A DNA stretch of 64,000 bases from Eumeta japonica (GCA_005406025.1 BGZK01000477.1:124001-188000); one strand, 5' to 3'. Shown: positions 23,975-35,618, numbered from the stretch's first letter. Numbers and translations: made by a program. Notes: generated by a model not told the origin, from the letters alone.

Positions 23975-25535
23975 TTATGTTACAGAAATGTCTTCCCTGG
24001 TCTGGTCTGGTCCGAAAGTGCCTATTACACTAGCAGCATTTCGGCGTTGGATGGCGACCCAAAGGGTTTGGAACAGGTAAGATTCAGAATGGGGGTCGTC
24101 TCTTTTGTCCCTGAGTCTCCTGGCCAAATCCATTATAAAGGTCTTTGTGTTATTGCTCCATGATCCAGCTGTTTCGCAGACGACCGTAGTAATAAGATAT
24201 GTCTCCTTCAGAATGCTGTATTTCAGATGTTTCTGGCAGATTCGGCCCCGGAGGGTGTTACTCTTAAGATATTATTTAGGTGGGACGCTGCGAACGTGTG
24301 GATACATGTGGTATCTCAGATAACGATCTCTTTGCCAGGGGATCATTATTAATCAATAAGGTCGCTTACCATTCGAGCGGCTAAGATCACGAGGGTCAAG
24401 CGTACATGTATCGTTGGCAAAAATCAGCGCCCTTCGGATGATATCATTGTGGGCATGATGAGGCGGGAGTCTATCAGAGCTATGTTTATAACAGCCCATG
24501 ATGGCCATTAGCCTCTACATTTGAACCACAAATGCATAAGTGTGGTTTGCAGACATTGAAGACCAATTGAAGTGCTACAGCCATCCGAAAAGAGTTGTCG
24601 TCCAGTAATGTGCCGAAATTGGATAAAGGCAGTGCATACAACTATAGATTCTGAGGAGAGAGCAGCCCTCAGGCTAGCTTTATCAGTGGCATTGAGCGCT
24701 TCCTTTAATATCAGCTGGAAAGTGTTTTAACTACATATTTCATCCCAAGAAATCTATTTGCCAAAAAGTTCCGAAATTTTATGGTCCAAATAAATGGATA
24801 ACCAAGCAGTAAGTGCATCATTTTCAATAGGGATTTGGAGATTGGTGCTTTTACGGAAGAATAAATGTTCAGCAAGTTCCACCACCCCTTGAACAGATCT
24901 AAGGAAAACAGGCAGGCCAATATCTCATAACTGTCGAATATCCAGTCCGCCGTAACGTATAGGCAAACTTGTTTGGACCACTGGTTATCGTGAAGAGTAA
25001 CGTTGAGGATATTTTCAACGGTCTATCTTACAGTTTCGTCGATTCCAGCAAAGTGGAAAGAAAATAACCAAGTAGGGCAGGTCCGGATTAAATATGTTAA
25101 TTTAGGGGTTAAGAAGCATAGTAGATAATACGACATGTACCGAAAGTTTAAGAAGGTGCTCAAATAAGTGTGAAAGTTGCAATTTTTCGGAATTCTAAAA
25201 CATCTGGGAAAATCGGAGAATCCAAAACATTAAAGTCCTCGCAACTTAGTTCTCTAAGACCTCGGTATGATAAACGAGCACCGAACTAAACACGAGCGGG
25301 CATCATCGTTGCAGACAAAAAAAACTCATATTTGTCAGTATTTACATGCAGACCGATTGTGACCAACAGCAAAATCAGGACAAGAATCTCTCTTACAAGG
25401 ATCCCTAACTATTAGACCTTCATCCGTCTACCATAGATCAAAAGGAGAAGTGAGTCCCGTTAATACATTTTGGATTGCCAAACTGAACAGGAGAGGTCTG
25501 AGCAATGTCACTTTGCTGAACCCCTGTTCGTGATA
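23975..25535 (-). mobile_element. Non-LTR retrotransposon remnant, reverse transcriptase C-terminal half
   Basis: On the minus strand the right end (about 25500) begins GVQQSD, then in a shifted frame RPLLFSLAIQNVLTGL and SPFDLW-stop-TDEG. This corresponds to the QQGDPLGPLLFSLAI ... YLDDG core of a non-LTR reverse transcriptase. The catalytic aspartate pair has become D-E and a stop precedes it. The left end reads DLARRLRDKRDDPHSES, YLFQTLWVAIQRRNAASV and IGTFGPDQTREDISVT, with a stop at 23975-23977. The final RGNAASVMG-like motif is typical of this LINE group. The middle, including the 69-residue frame at 24711-24920, is too decayed to align by eye. I cannot name the clade with certainty. 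Confidence 0.75.
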
Positions 25536-26153
25536 AAATGATATTTTATTAAAAAGATCGCTTTCCGATGCACACAATTGAAACAGAAATGAATACAGAA
25601 TGAACAATTAAGAAATTACATTATCTTTTCTTAAATTACGTGTTTCGAGATTATGTTCTGAGACTACATTGTATGCAAAATATTTCAGAATTTTGTGCAT
25701 TAATATTTGAAATATATTTTGGTAATATTTAGGACCAACCAAGTATTCATTATGCCTTTAATGAGCGAATTACAGTAAATAACAATTTAAAAGTACGACT
25801 CAGTCACAAAAAACAGCCATAGTTACGACAGGTCGTTAATGAGTTAAAAGTTAAACTAGCAATTTTGTTGCATTGAAAATAATATGAATTGTGTGGGTTT
25901 TCTCATTGATTGCCATTCTCTACCTTTTGTTAATTACTGCTCTATACGCCCTACGTTTTTCGTTTTAAATCTTTCGAAAAGTTTCATAACTGTTAATAGT
26001 TCGCAATCACACATTTTCAAAATAATCTGAATAAGGTTAGGAATCTGTATAGGATTTTAAATCTTCGCGAGGGTTTGAGAAATTATTTTATACTTTTTAG
26101 TCGTTTTATGGACAAGATACGTATTTTTATCTTATAATAACCATTTATTGTAA
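25536..26153. other. AT-rich intergenic DNA
   Basis: AT-rich; nothing supported. Confidence 0.6.
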
Positions 26154-26196
26154 CTGCATTCATACATTTGTATACAATGTAAATGTATGAATGCAG
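26154..26196. repeat. Perfect hairpin, 16-bp stem, 11-base loop
   Basis: CTGCATTCATACATTT (26154-26169) is the exact reverse complement of AAATGTATGAATGCAG (26181-26196); the loop is GTATACAATGT. The perfect stem in otherwise unremarkable AT-rich DNA suggests a recent foldback or templated event rather than an old conserved RNA. Confidence 0.85.
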
Positions 26197-26579
26197 CTTC
26201 TCATATAAAAATGTTATCCAAATATTATATAATAAAATAATATTTACTAAAAATCAATAAAACTTCGGTTTATTTTTCATTTCAATTGGGAATAGATTAA
26301 TAAAAATGATATTTTGAAGATTTATGCTCAATTTCTATTCATGTGTTTTTTTTTTATAAAATATAGTAAGGGCATTAATTTTAAATGTTTTAATTTAGTC
26401 TAATTTATTTACAGAAGAAAAATATTTTATATTATCTGCAAGCACAAAGGCTCCTAAATCACTGAATTATTTTTTCATTTTCTAAACTTCTCACTTCGTT
26501 CTCAATAAACTCCAATGCTACTCAACTCGGACTTATAAACGCTGTAGTCGACACTGAAAAAAAAAAACTGATATTTCTC
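26197..26579. other. AT-rich intergenic DNA
   Basis: AT-rich with poly-A/T runs; nothing supported. Confidence 0.6.
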
Positions 26580-26920
26580 ATGGATTTTCGGACGGAAATA
26601 ATTCCCACGTAATTTGAATTAAGCAAGCGCTCTTAACGGACGCGCTCCAATTGTCTTTGAAAATGAAAGGGTCTTCGGTAATAAGATTAAAATTTGCCCC
26701 CTGCCCCCTCTCCATTGCCCCGACATTAGAGTGGGCCATTGAATGTCCTTTGAAACCGGAGCGATTTCGGAACCAATCGTCTGTGAATTTATTTTCATCG
26801 GAATGACGGGGAATGTCCATTTTAGCTATCTAAAAATCATCGATTAAATCTATCTGGCACTTCGGAAAGTATGCGGAAGGAATCGGACGCGCCCCCGATA
26901 TTGGATCAAGGGTAACATGT
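26580..26920. other. High-complexity candidate conserved element
   Basis: A sharply bounded block of balanced composition. It contains GTAATTTGAATTAAGC, GTAATAAGATTAAAATTTG, TTGAATGTCC twice, TTTATTTTCATCGG and ATCGATTAAATC. The 80-residue minus frame over it lacks a domain. Repeated TAATTT/ATTAA cores in conserved-looking context suggest an enhancer; this is inference. Confidence 0.45.
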
Positions 26921-26965
26921 CTTTTATATTTTCCTATTTATAGAATGTATTGACATTCGTATCGT

Positions 26966-27290
26966 AAAAAAAAAACACCGGACAACTGCGAACAGGACGC
27001 GTACACTGACGGTTCCGTACAAACTGTTTTCGATACCGATGCTGGCGACATATCGGTCCTTGAAATTTTGAATCTTTTGCTACTTTTTTTTTCCAAAACT
27101 TAATCGATTTTTTATTGGAAATTCGAAACTTTATGAATCTAAAATTTTTATTTTAAGAAGTTAAAATGTGCTCTCTCATATATAGATCTTTATAACGGTC
27201 CATACTCTAATTACAAGAGAAATTTTGTTAGCATTTTTTATTCACCTAAAATAAATGCAATTTAACGTTTTTCGGATTTTTTTTTCTTTA
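26966..27290 (-). repeat. Lepidopteran GTTCCGTA-type repeat, decayed copy
   Basis: After a poly-A run the sequence reads CACCGGACAACTGCGAACAG ... GACGGTTCCGTACAAA. This is the end of a repeat I know to be extremely common in moth and butterfly genomes (consensus near CCGGACAAGTGCGAGTCGGA ... GGTTCCGTA). The internal part down to about 27290 is diverged, so the far boundary is uncertain. It has no coding capacity. Confidence 0.55.
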
Positions 27291-28152
27291 CTTGTGTGAC
27301 AAGACTTTGCTTCTTGACAAACTTTGTGATTATAGGTTAATTATAAGTAATCAATAGGTTATGATTTATTTGCGAATGTCAAAATAGAAGGCGTAGTGGC
27401 AAAAAAAAATACAACGCTTAAGACATGCCCGTACATTTTGATTTTCTTGAATTAGAAGCTTTACTTTCTTACACAGCCCCAAGGGACCGTAGAATTAAGT
27501 ATTTGATATTCATTTCAACTCGCTGTTATCACGCGTTCCCGAGAAAAAAAGAGAACTTGACGGACAGACAACGAACTCATTCTATGAGAGTTCTTTTTTT
27601 CCTTTTGAGATGCAAAACCCTAAAAAGGCAAATGTTAAGGAAAGCTTTGGAGAGTAAAGATAACGACATCCTAGGTAAAGACAACGACACGGTTATTACT
27701 TACACAATAAGCCGATCGTGTTTGCGGAGTTTAAACGCATGTTACATACACATGTAACACGAGTTTATACTCATGTTACATATGTATGTAACACCAAGGC
27801 TAAATATTTAAACCGGAAAGAGCATCACCTTATACAACGTTTAAACAACATCTTCAGCGCTTTACACTGTGTGATATTAGTGCTATTTGCTTATGACGTA
27901 TCGATAAAATTAGTTTTTAACTTTAAGTACTATTGTTGATTGATTTCTCTAATAACTACAAGAAGAAATATACTAATTTGTGTTATGTGTGAATCACTTC
28001 AGTACCGCTGTGTGTACCCTCCGACAATCTACTTCTTCTGAATTGTTGGGTTCCGACTCCAGGTCTGGCCATTAATTCTTCCTCTAAGCGATTTGTGGGC
28101 TATAATATAGTTCTTTTCTTTAATGTTTTGCAATTTCATAAAACGTTAATCG
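27291..28152. other. AT-rich DNA with a GTTACAT inverted cluster
   Basis: The frames at 27425-27757 and 27718-27939 show no domain. At 27739-27793, GTTACAT and its complement ATGTAAC occur four times in alternating orientation (CATGTTACATACACATGTAA, then TGTTACATATGTATGTAAC). Confidence 0.5.
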
Positions 28153-28772
28153 TTTTTTTCGCTTTGCGACGAGGAGGAAGTTAAAAATGCATAACGCACA
28201 CTTGCATGCCCATGCGCGTGGGTAGTGTGGGGCTGAAACCTAACAAAAAAGTCCCCTTGAAGGAATGGCGGGTCGACGACAGTGCTGTTAGCTGGAGTTC
28301 TGTGACAGCTACACCAAACGCGCCGGACAGCACACGGGGATGCCGACTGCGCGTGACTCGCCTTATGGACGATTCCTTAAGGGAATCATCTCGGCATAGA
28401 AAGTCACTGGACACCGCACGGATTGGGTCGTTTAATCTGCCCGGCACGAGAGCGGCTCTGTGAAATGGGGGGGGGTCTATTTAGACGTTACTGATCGAGA
28501 GGTACCTACGCTTAGTCAGTCATTGAAGTCGTTGACTTCGATGAGACTTTCCACTGCCGCTACTTATAGCGTCAGGTTGATCGGTAAGTACATTACGTGG
28601 GCTACTGATGGAATAACATAAGGATGGAATTGAGGTAGCTCATAAGAGACTGCCGAGCGGAAGAACGCATTGGCATTTTTCACCGATTTTCCACGATGTC
28701 GAAGAACCGTTTAGATGCGTCCTTCATGAATTTGGTTATAGTAGGGAGTTCTAGATCCCTGTGAAGAAGACG
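28153..28772 (-). mobile_element. Jockey-like LINE, 5'-truncated 3' end
   Basis: On the minus strand the right end encodes RDLELPTITKFMKDASKRFF then DIVENR and a stop at 28680-28682. This matches the last residues of the Jockey-like ORF2 at 56473-57433 (RDLELPTISKFVKDTSERYF). It is followed by about 500 bases of 3' UTR ending in a poly-T run (poly-A tail, minus strand) at about 28153-28159. The UTR shares the GTGGGTAGTGT and CATCTCGGCATAGAAAGTCA wording of the other two copies. The ORFs at 28181-28463 lie in this UTR and are not genes. Confidence 0.8.
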
Positions 28773-29324
28773 CTAGTTTTTATGTATTATAAACGCTCCA
28801 GTTTTGCATTTCATTCCTATTAAAAGAGTTCATTCGTCATAAAATATCGTAATATTTAATAATTCAATTTCATCTCAATATCGATTATGTATTGATTGTT
28901 TATAAGTGTCCTTAAAAGTTATAATTCTAGTTCCAAAAAAATTGGTGATAATTATACAATGTAGCTTTCTACTGTGAATCGGCAAGTTTAATTGTGGCAG
29001 CTTTCTATTGTTATTTCCACTTTTTTGCCACTTCTTTTTATGAAGCTCAACTTTACCAAAAGAAAAATGCAACCCTGAAACACAAATCGAAAGATTCGAC
29101 AGATCGTTAAAGTTTTTATCTTTACCTGTATGGATTTCGTGTATTATTGTGACACCCTATAAATGACATTGATGAGAGTAATCATCTAATAGAACATTTA
29201 ACACCCATTTAATATTATAGTTATATGGCGCTATGTTCTAGCAATCCCAAAATCATACTCATATGAGCTGAGACACTTTCTAGTCTATATAAAAACCCTT
29301 TTACAGATCATTTTTTACATTGAC
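28773..29324. other. AT-rich intergenic DNA
   Basis: AT-rich; no supported feature. Confidence 0.6.
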
Positions 29325-29650
29325 GCCTATTTCCCAGAGGGATGGACAGAGAGCATAGACCTCTACATGATACGATATTAAACACCTGCCTTGCTTCACT
29401 GAAATTTCTTCCATATAAACTTATAGATTTTAGGTAGTTAAAATTTATAGATTATTATTGCACATTATGCATGAAATTTTCTAAAGCGCCTCTTGTCGCC
29501 TATTTCGTCACATACATTCACTCTGCAGAGTTACTTGACCGGCTTAGCTTTATTTATTTTTTCCAGATGAACAAATCAGCTTGAATTACACTTTTCAACT
29601 CCTGCCACTACATCTTCTTTCAAATCTCGTAGTTATATCGCATTGATAGT
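29325..29650 (-). mobile_element. RTE-like LINE remnant, C-terminal fragment
   Basis: The plus-strand text CCTATTTCCCAGAGGGATGG and ACCTCTACATGATACGAT, followed by CTTGCTTCACTGAAATTTCT, aligns with the 3' end of the copy at 30.5 kb (CTATTTCCCAGAAGGGTAGG and onward). Further right, TTTTTTCCAGATGAACAAAT and ACATCTTCTTTCAAATCTCG match the copy at 52.3 kb. The fragment is heavily decayed, with a large central divergence. Confidence 0.6.
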
Positions 29651-30000
29651 GATGTGAGACAACTAAGTGTTTTAAGGGCGATAATTCGTATATTTTAAGG
29701 GCCTTCCACTCTAGTACCTACCAGGTATTGCATCCTCTCATTGATCGAATTACATTATGTAAACGATACGTACTTAATTGATTGCTAATGTTTATCCATA
29801 ATCATAATTATTTTATCCCTGTTTCACTCACAAAACAGTAAAAGTAAAACAGGTCTCGAATATAAAACCCATTGTAACACAGATATTGTACACACTTAAA
29901 AATGAACCCCGACCATAGCCAGCCATGAAAGTTACAAATCTGTCTCGCGAGCGTGCCGAGTAAAGATTCCATACACATCCGGACACAATAGAATAACACG
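29651..30000. other. AT-rich intergenic DNA
   Basis: AT-rich; the 63-residue minus frame at 29808-29999 has no domain. Nothing supported. Confidence 0.55.
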
Positions 30001-30335
30001 GCATTAGGCCGAAGGGGGGAAGAGCGGCGGCGGTCGCGGCCCGTGTACGCCCGGGCGGAGCGCTTGTAATCCGCTTCTTATGAAATTCAATGAGCGGTTG
30101 TCTCTTCGGGCGAGACGTATGGCGCGGGACAAATCCGCGGTAAGCCAGCGGCCGACGTGACCCCGAACTGCTGCGCCGTCGCAGCCCACTAACAACTTGT
30201 ACGCCCGCGCCGCGGCCGGAATAATAGGATATGGGCCACGGGAACGAGTCCGTGCGACCGACGTACGTCGAGGGAACATCGTCTGGGCGACGCGTGCCCG
30301 ACTGTCGGGATGACGAATCGATAATAGCGTTTTCG
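30001..30335. other. GC-rich, CpG-rich candidate block
   Basis: A sharply bounded GC-rich block with many CpG. A 91-residue minus frame (30004-30279) and a 74-residue plus frame overlap it; both are Arg/Pro/Ala-rich without a domain. AT cores such as GCTTGTAATCCGC and GGCCGGAATAATAGG lie within. Candidate conserved non-coding element or untranslated exon. Confidence 0.4.
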
Positions 30336-30499
30336 ATTCGACATTATCAATTCTACAGGGTTATTGTGTCAAATAGTTTTATAGATTTCTTGAGTATCGC
30401 CTCATTGTTTATGAAAAGATTTGTTATGGTTGTTATTAACCCCACTCGGACGTGAATATCCGGGACCGCCGGTTAAAAGTTCCCACCTAGGCTTTATAA

Positions 30500-30765
30500 C
30501 CTTTAACAGTGATAATAATATAAACTCACATCTATTTCCCAGAAGGGTAGGCAGAGACTATAGATTTCCACATGGTACGATCTTTGCATATCTCTTTTGC
30601 CTCACTGACATCCACCAATCTTTTCGTGCAAGCTCGTCGGTTTCGGGTGTTTAAAATTTGGCCCTTTTGTAATATGCCACCAATGTGGTCTGAATATGAT
30701 TTTTTAGGGCGACCTTTGCCGATCTTTCTTCGACACACAATCTTGAATGTAGTATTTAATATCAC
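30500..30765 (-). mobile_element. RTE-like LINE remnant with readable C-terminus
   Basis: The minus-strand frame 30765-30532 reads CRRKIGKGRPKKSYSDHIGG, then ILQKGQILNTRNRRACTK, and RTMWKSIVSAYPSGK with a stop at 30532-30534. This is the C-terminal tail of a LINE endonuclease-reverse transcriptase, as in the 48.6 and 52.1 kb copies. Upstream of CRRK the frame diverges, so the copy is 5'-truncated. The plus-strand frames here are shadows. Confidence 0.8.
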
Positions 30766-30869
30766 TAAGTTGTCATCTCGTTCGTCATCGGCAGGTCTGT
30801 TTTAATCCCTGCTTAAAACATCGACAAGATTGTTTGGCTGCGTGAAGCTTTAAGCCAAGCTTTCTCGTA

Positions 30870-30904
30870 TCCGATGTTTATGAGTCTAACTCATAAACAT
30901 CGGA
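30870..30904. repeat. Perfect hairpin, 16-bp stem, 3-base loop
   Basis: TCCGATGTTTATGAGT (30870-30885) is the exact reverse complement of ACTCATAAACATCGGA (30889-30904), around loop CTA. It lies four bases before a second perfect hairpin. Confidence 0.9.
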
Positions 30905-30908
30905 GGTA

Positions 30909-30951
30909 GAGTTAGAAGGTATTAACCTTCTAGGTTAATACCTTCTAACTC
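30909..30951. repeat. Perfect hairpin, 20-bp stem, 3-base loop
   Basis: GAGTTAGAAGGTATTAACCT (30909-30928) is the exact reverse complement of AGGTTAATACCTTCTAACTC (30932-30951), around loop TCT. With the preceding hairpin it forms a tandem pair of perfect palindromes, which is very unlikely by chance. Confidence 0.9.
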
Positions 30952-30959
30952 GCGCTCGA

Positions 30960-33555
30960 ATGCCTGAAGTTTTTTCACTTGCTCAGCACCGCATCACTCA
31001 ATCATATGGCCCTTCATGAATGTTAAGATAGGAGACTATCCTTAAGAAATTTTCTCCAACCGTATACATTATCTTAATGTAGATTAGGCTTTTCAATGAA
31101 TATATACCGACATTGTTTCAAAATTCGTTATTGTAATATAGTTATAAAATGACGTCATAGTTTCAGTAAATCAATAAATTAGTTTACTGAGATATAGTAT
31201 ATTATATTTGTCGATGAATGATGTAAACTGATTTGACATGATACATGAAAGTGAAATAAAATCATTAAAAAATTATGAACTATAAACCATATAGATTCTA
31301 TGCTATCTCCTTACCACAAGAAGTTGAACATTGTTCTATATGGCGCTAGTAAATAATGACGTCACTGAATTCTAATTTGTCAAAGAAAGCACTAGTCATC
31401 TCTGTCAAATTAAAAGTTTAAAAAACGCTATTACTCGGGTATTTACGTAGTTATCAAAAAAACCAAAAACGCTTTCACTATAATTTTAACCGAATAAAAA
31501 AGTGTTAACTATTGTAATATAAAAATAAAACAGTAAACTGCCCTATTCAAGCGAAACAATGAAACGTGGACGAACTAATTTAGAATGGCGTGTCGCACAA
31601 CAACTTCCTTCCATTCGACGTAGTCCAACTCTAGTAATCCGACTTGATTCTTTGGCCGTCAGGTCATACAATTGAATTGTGGGTTTATGTGACGTATTCG
31701 GACATACAACGTTAGAATCTTTCACACGATTTCATTATAATTTATCTTATGGGCCTACCTCTTAGTGATGTGGCTAACATAAAGACACATTCAAGCCGAA
31801 ACAATCAAAACGACCACTTGGTTTCGATGCGTTTGTTACTCTCAAATCAGTCACCCTGGCATATTAAAAAATAACCTTAAGTCTCTTTAGTTTCAAAAGC
31901 AGTTTTTGCAACCCGTAAATATAAAACATAACCATAGAATGTTATACACATCTTATTCCACTCTTTATTTAAATTTCCCATATTATTATATTGATACAGC
32001 TATGATATAGCTTCTTTTGAGCAAGTAAAATGGTAAATGTAACGTCTATCCAGAGATAAAAATTCTTGAGCGTGTGCTCGTTAGCATTGATTCGACACAC
32101 ATACTATCATATACCAGACGCGGTCACGTAAAGTGGGACGTAAAAACCCGGGGTCTCAGTGTGACATAAAGTACGAAACGAAGGAATCTGCAGAAGAACA
32201 AGAGTAACTGACATCATCACAGAATCCGAAAATTAAAGTGGTGATGCGTGGACAGACCTCGCCGCTTGTGGAATCTGGTAACCGCTGGACTGCAAAGGTT
32301 TTTGAGTAGCAACCAAGACCTTGATGGTCACAGCGTGGAACGGCCGACATTGCTTTGAGGCGATCAGGTAAAAGTCGTGAACCTTTCTTCCACATTCCAC
32401 TGTATAAGGAAGAAGAAGTCAGTGACTTATTTTTTCATACTTATTTTTTCACATTTAAAAGGTTAGTCGTTTATTTGTCCAAATGGGTATTATAAATCTA
32501 ATTCAAATTTTTATAATTAAAGGATAACAATTTATATTTCTTGTATACAAACAAGACTTTAGGTTATATTTTGGGTTATGTTTGATCATCAGACATTGTC
32601 TTATTAGTAACACAAGATGTTTGCCTCAATGTTTTCAGTACTGTTTCTTAAGATTTAAAATTTTCATTTTTCGGATAGTTCGTTAAACATAAAATGTCTT
32701 TTTTACGTTTCGTATTGTTATTCAAATTTGTTCTAAATCATCGTAAAATTATTTGTTCTACAGTATTATCGTCTTAAGTTTATTTTATCTCAGAGTAAAG
32801 GACGATTGGAACTTCTAATAATTTATATAAAACTTAATTTATGTGATGTATTTGAATTTTATCAAGTTATCATATTAAATTGTATTATGATTTACTTATG
32901 TTGGATAAAAAAACTGTAACAATAGATTAAGATGCATTCTATATTTTTCTCGACTCTTGAGCATTGGTAAGTACTAAAATCCATTTTGCTTAGCACGATG
33001 TATTAAAGTATCGGTCGTGGATAAGCACTATAATCTTTCACGAAAATTTTACTCTTGAAACCGAATTGGCACTTAATGTCCACTTTATGTATAGAGCTCT
33101 CGTAAATCTTTTCCTAAAGCAAGTCATACAGAAGCTGATGTACGGACCGAGAAAACTTGTCATTTGTGATGAGAGGCATTTGTGATCACGTGGTTTGAAA
33201 ACGGTTAAAACGTGATTTGGGGCTGCTAATATTACATATTTTGTGATAAACAAATGTAAAAGACAAACATCACAATTTGTCTTGAAAAATTGTGGCAAAA
33301 GAAATTGTTTAGCAGATTCGATGTTATACGATTTCCATCTAGGAAATCATGGCCAAGAGATGTCACACTTTCTTCAACGATTGTTCAATATTGCTAATTA
33401 TCACAATTTTATTACATTCGTATTCAGAATTCTGAACAAATTAAATCGACAACTCTCTAGAAATATCTACGAAAAATCATATCGCGCTCGAGTATGCGAA
33501 GCCACGTTGTAGTAGTAGAAGTATACAAATAAGCGTATTTCTTTTCTCGGCAACA
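30960..33555. other. AT-rich intergenic DNA
   Basis: Mostly AT-rich. The segments 31550-31720 and 32120-32400 are somewhat more balanced and carry 60- and 79-residue minus frames without domains. No gene, RNA or repeat is recognised. Confidence 0.55.
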
Positions 33556-33559
33556 TCAT

Positions 33560-34330
33560 TCTCACGAGTCTAGAGACTAAAGTGACGCTCGCGGCGCACA
33601 GGCCCGCCCGGCGCCGGTCGATAGGCATCCATCGCGCGCCGCCCGCGCCGGCAGGCGGCGAATGTTTCAGACGCGTGAAAAATGAATGCCGCAAAAACAA
33701 TAATCTGGAGCGACGCAATCCCCGGAATGCCGCGCCGCCTCCGCACGGCGCCGGATCCTCGCCTCGTTTTCCGGAACTTTCGCTAAGATTAATTGCGCCC
33801 GCCCCGGACTTTTCCGGATTAAACACTCGCAAAGTTTATTGGCTTAAATTTACGGCCTAATTAGGGACTATTAAACTTCGGACGGGGCCTTGTCCGCGAA
33901 AACTTGCAGTGTCTTCGGAACAAGGTGAAATAATTACAAGGTAAACTGCCGCCGCCGCCCGCGCGCCGCGCGCCCGCCCCCGCCGCGCTAATTAAACGCG
34001 TTAACTTTATAAATATTTATCAGTCCGCTTATCGGGCCACTTTCAGATGTACATTTATTAAAGTGCGTCCGGGTCGCGCGATGCCTGCGCGCGAAATGAG
34101 ATTCGAATCGGTGTATCGACAGCGAGCGCCAGCCGCGAGGGCTTGTGCGAGACGATTTATTAACGTCGCAGTCTAGGGATTGCGACGTGCAAACGTTTGC
34201 TTTGCGGGCTATTAGTGTAATGCTATTGTCTCTCCGCATGAAACAAGTTAAATTTTCAATTATGCAATTAATTGAGATATTTATTAGTAATTAGCGATGT
34301 ACGTAATTACGGCAAGCACATGCAATTCTA
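33560..34330. other. Large GC-rich block, best candidate for a conserved enhancer
   Basis: The longest high-complexity block in the window. After a GC-rich left part (33590-33770, with chance frames on both strands) it carries dense homeodomain-like and TTTAT cores in GC context: CTAAGATTAATTGCGCC, AGTTTATTGGC, GGCCTAATTAGGG, GCTAATTAAACGCG, TTTATAAATATTTATCAG, GTACATTTATTAAAGTGC, GACGATTTATTAACGTCG and GCAATTAATTGAG. Part of it (33945-33990) is nearly pure GC. There is no domain in any frame. The layout fits a developmental cis-regulatory element; the target gene is not in view. Confidence 0.5.
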
Positions 34331-35310
34331 TAAACGGGAACAATCAAACATTTGCGAGTTGAATTCGCGTGGAAAAGGTTCCGTCGTACATATAACCTAT
34401 CTATCGTGTTTTTAATATTATATTTAATATTATATAAATATTAGTCAAATTTTTGTGGTAATTAAAATAACAGCAAATATAAGTTCGTACACAAAATATT
34501 GAGAAACATACCATCCTGTTTTAAGACCACAGACTCCTTTTAGATTTTACTGTAATTATAAATTAAACAAATACTTTCTGTATTTTTTTCAAAATTTTAG
34601 ACACATTAATCTAGGAGATAAGGGGAGAGAAATTTTCATTTATTTTCATAAATAAAAGTAATAATTTTAAAAATACTAATTAAAAAATACAAATATTTAA
34701 GAAAGACCCTCTTAATTGTCAATTTCAATTTGTAAAGATTTATTTTAATTCTTTAATTTGGTTCTAAAAAGTAACCCCTTTTTTCACAAAAATATTTATT
34801 GACGTCATGAATTCACGTTTTGAGCCACAGAAATCCTTACGTGTACTAACAACCATTTAACCAATTTAATTGATCCAGTACATCCGCAATAAATTATCTG
34901 AGACTGAAGCTTCATCATTTTTTCAGTTGCGGAGCTCTAAAAATACATTTAAAGCTCATTACAGCATTCGATTCGCATCATTGATTTGAACGTGATAAGG
35001 ACACTGCCGTTTTCAGTGTTCCATTGTTTGAATGCGAAGAGTATTTCAGTGAAAAAAATTGGAATAATTCCATATTTTTACGCTCTTCAATTCGGCGTCA
35101 ATGTACTTGTTAAATAACCCGATTGAATACTTATTTAAACGATTCATTTACATTGAATGTCTACGCAATAATTACAATCGTGTTGATATTTTGAAAAATT
35201 TCAACAGTAAAATGTTATATCAAATTATAGGAACAGTGATATAAATTAACAACTTTTGAAAGTAATTAAACAAATAGTAAAAAAATTATGTATTATGAAA
35301 AATATTATTG
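34331..35310. other. AT-rich intergenic DNA, right part possibly Helitron 5' region
   Basis: AT-rich, no gene. The 5' terminus of the Helitron that follows probably lies near the right edge, but I could not recognise a TC-start motif. Confidence 0.5.
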
Positions 35311-35610
35311 ATTTTGGATATAATCCGTATAAAATAGAGAAATATGAATAATAAAAAAAAAAACACTAAATAAAGTAATAAACAACGCTATAATTTTTTT
35401 TCTCTTCACAATTATGTAAGTTTTTAAATCGAAAATATATGTCGCTTTTATACATATAAAACAAGTTTATTAAAGACTTAAAATTAAAAACTTCGTCCTC
35501 AGAATCGAAAACGAAAACGAAAAAAGTATTCATTTAGTAAAATTGGACATAATACATATAAAATAGTGAATTAGAAATTATTTGAAAAAAAAAAACGCTA
35601 AGTAAAGCAC
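35311..35610. repeat. Diverged direct repeat in the Helitron 5' region
   Basis: Segment 35311-35380 (ATTTTGGATATAATCCGTAT, then AAAATAGAGA, an A-run and CACTAAATAAAG) is matched by 35539-35610 (AAATTGGACATAATACATAT, then AAAATAGTGA, an A-run and CGCTAAGTAAAG). The offset is about 228 bases and identity about 70 percent by eye. The second copy runs straight into the Helitron coding region. Confidence 0.6.
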
Positions 35611-35618
35611 AGAATAGA

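Noticed and set aside
28181..28463. 88- and 85-residue ORFs on opposite strands
   Set aside because: They lie in the 3' UTR of a Jockey-like LINE fragment.
33467..33860. 121-residue minus and 92-residue plus ORFs
   Set aside because: Mutually overlapping chance frames in a GC-rich block without domains.
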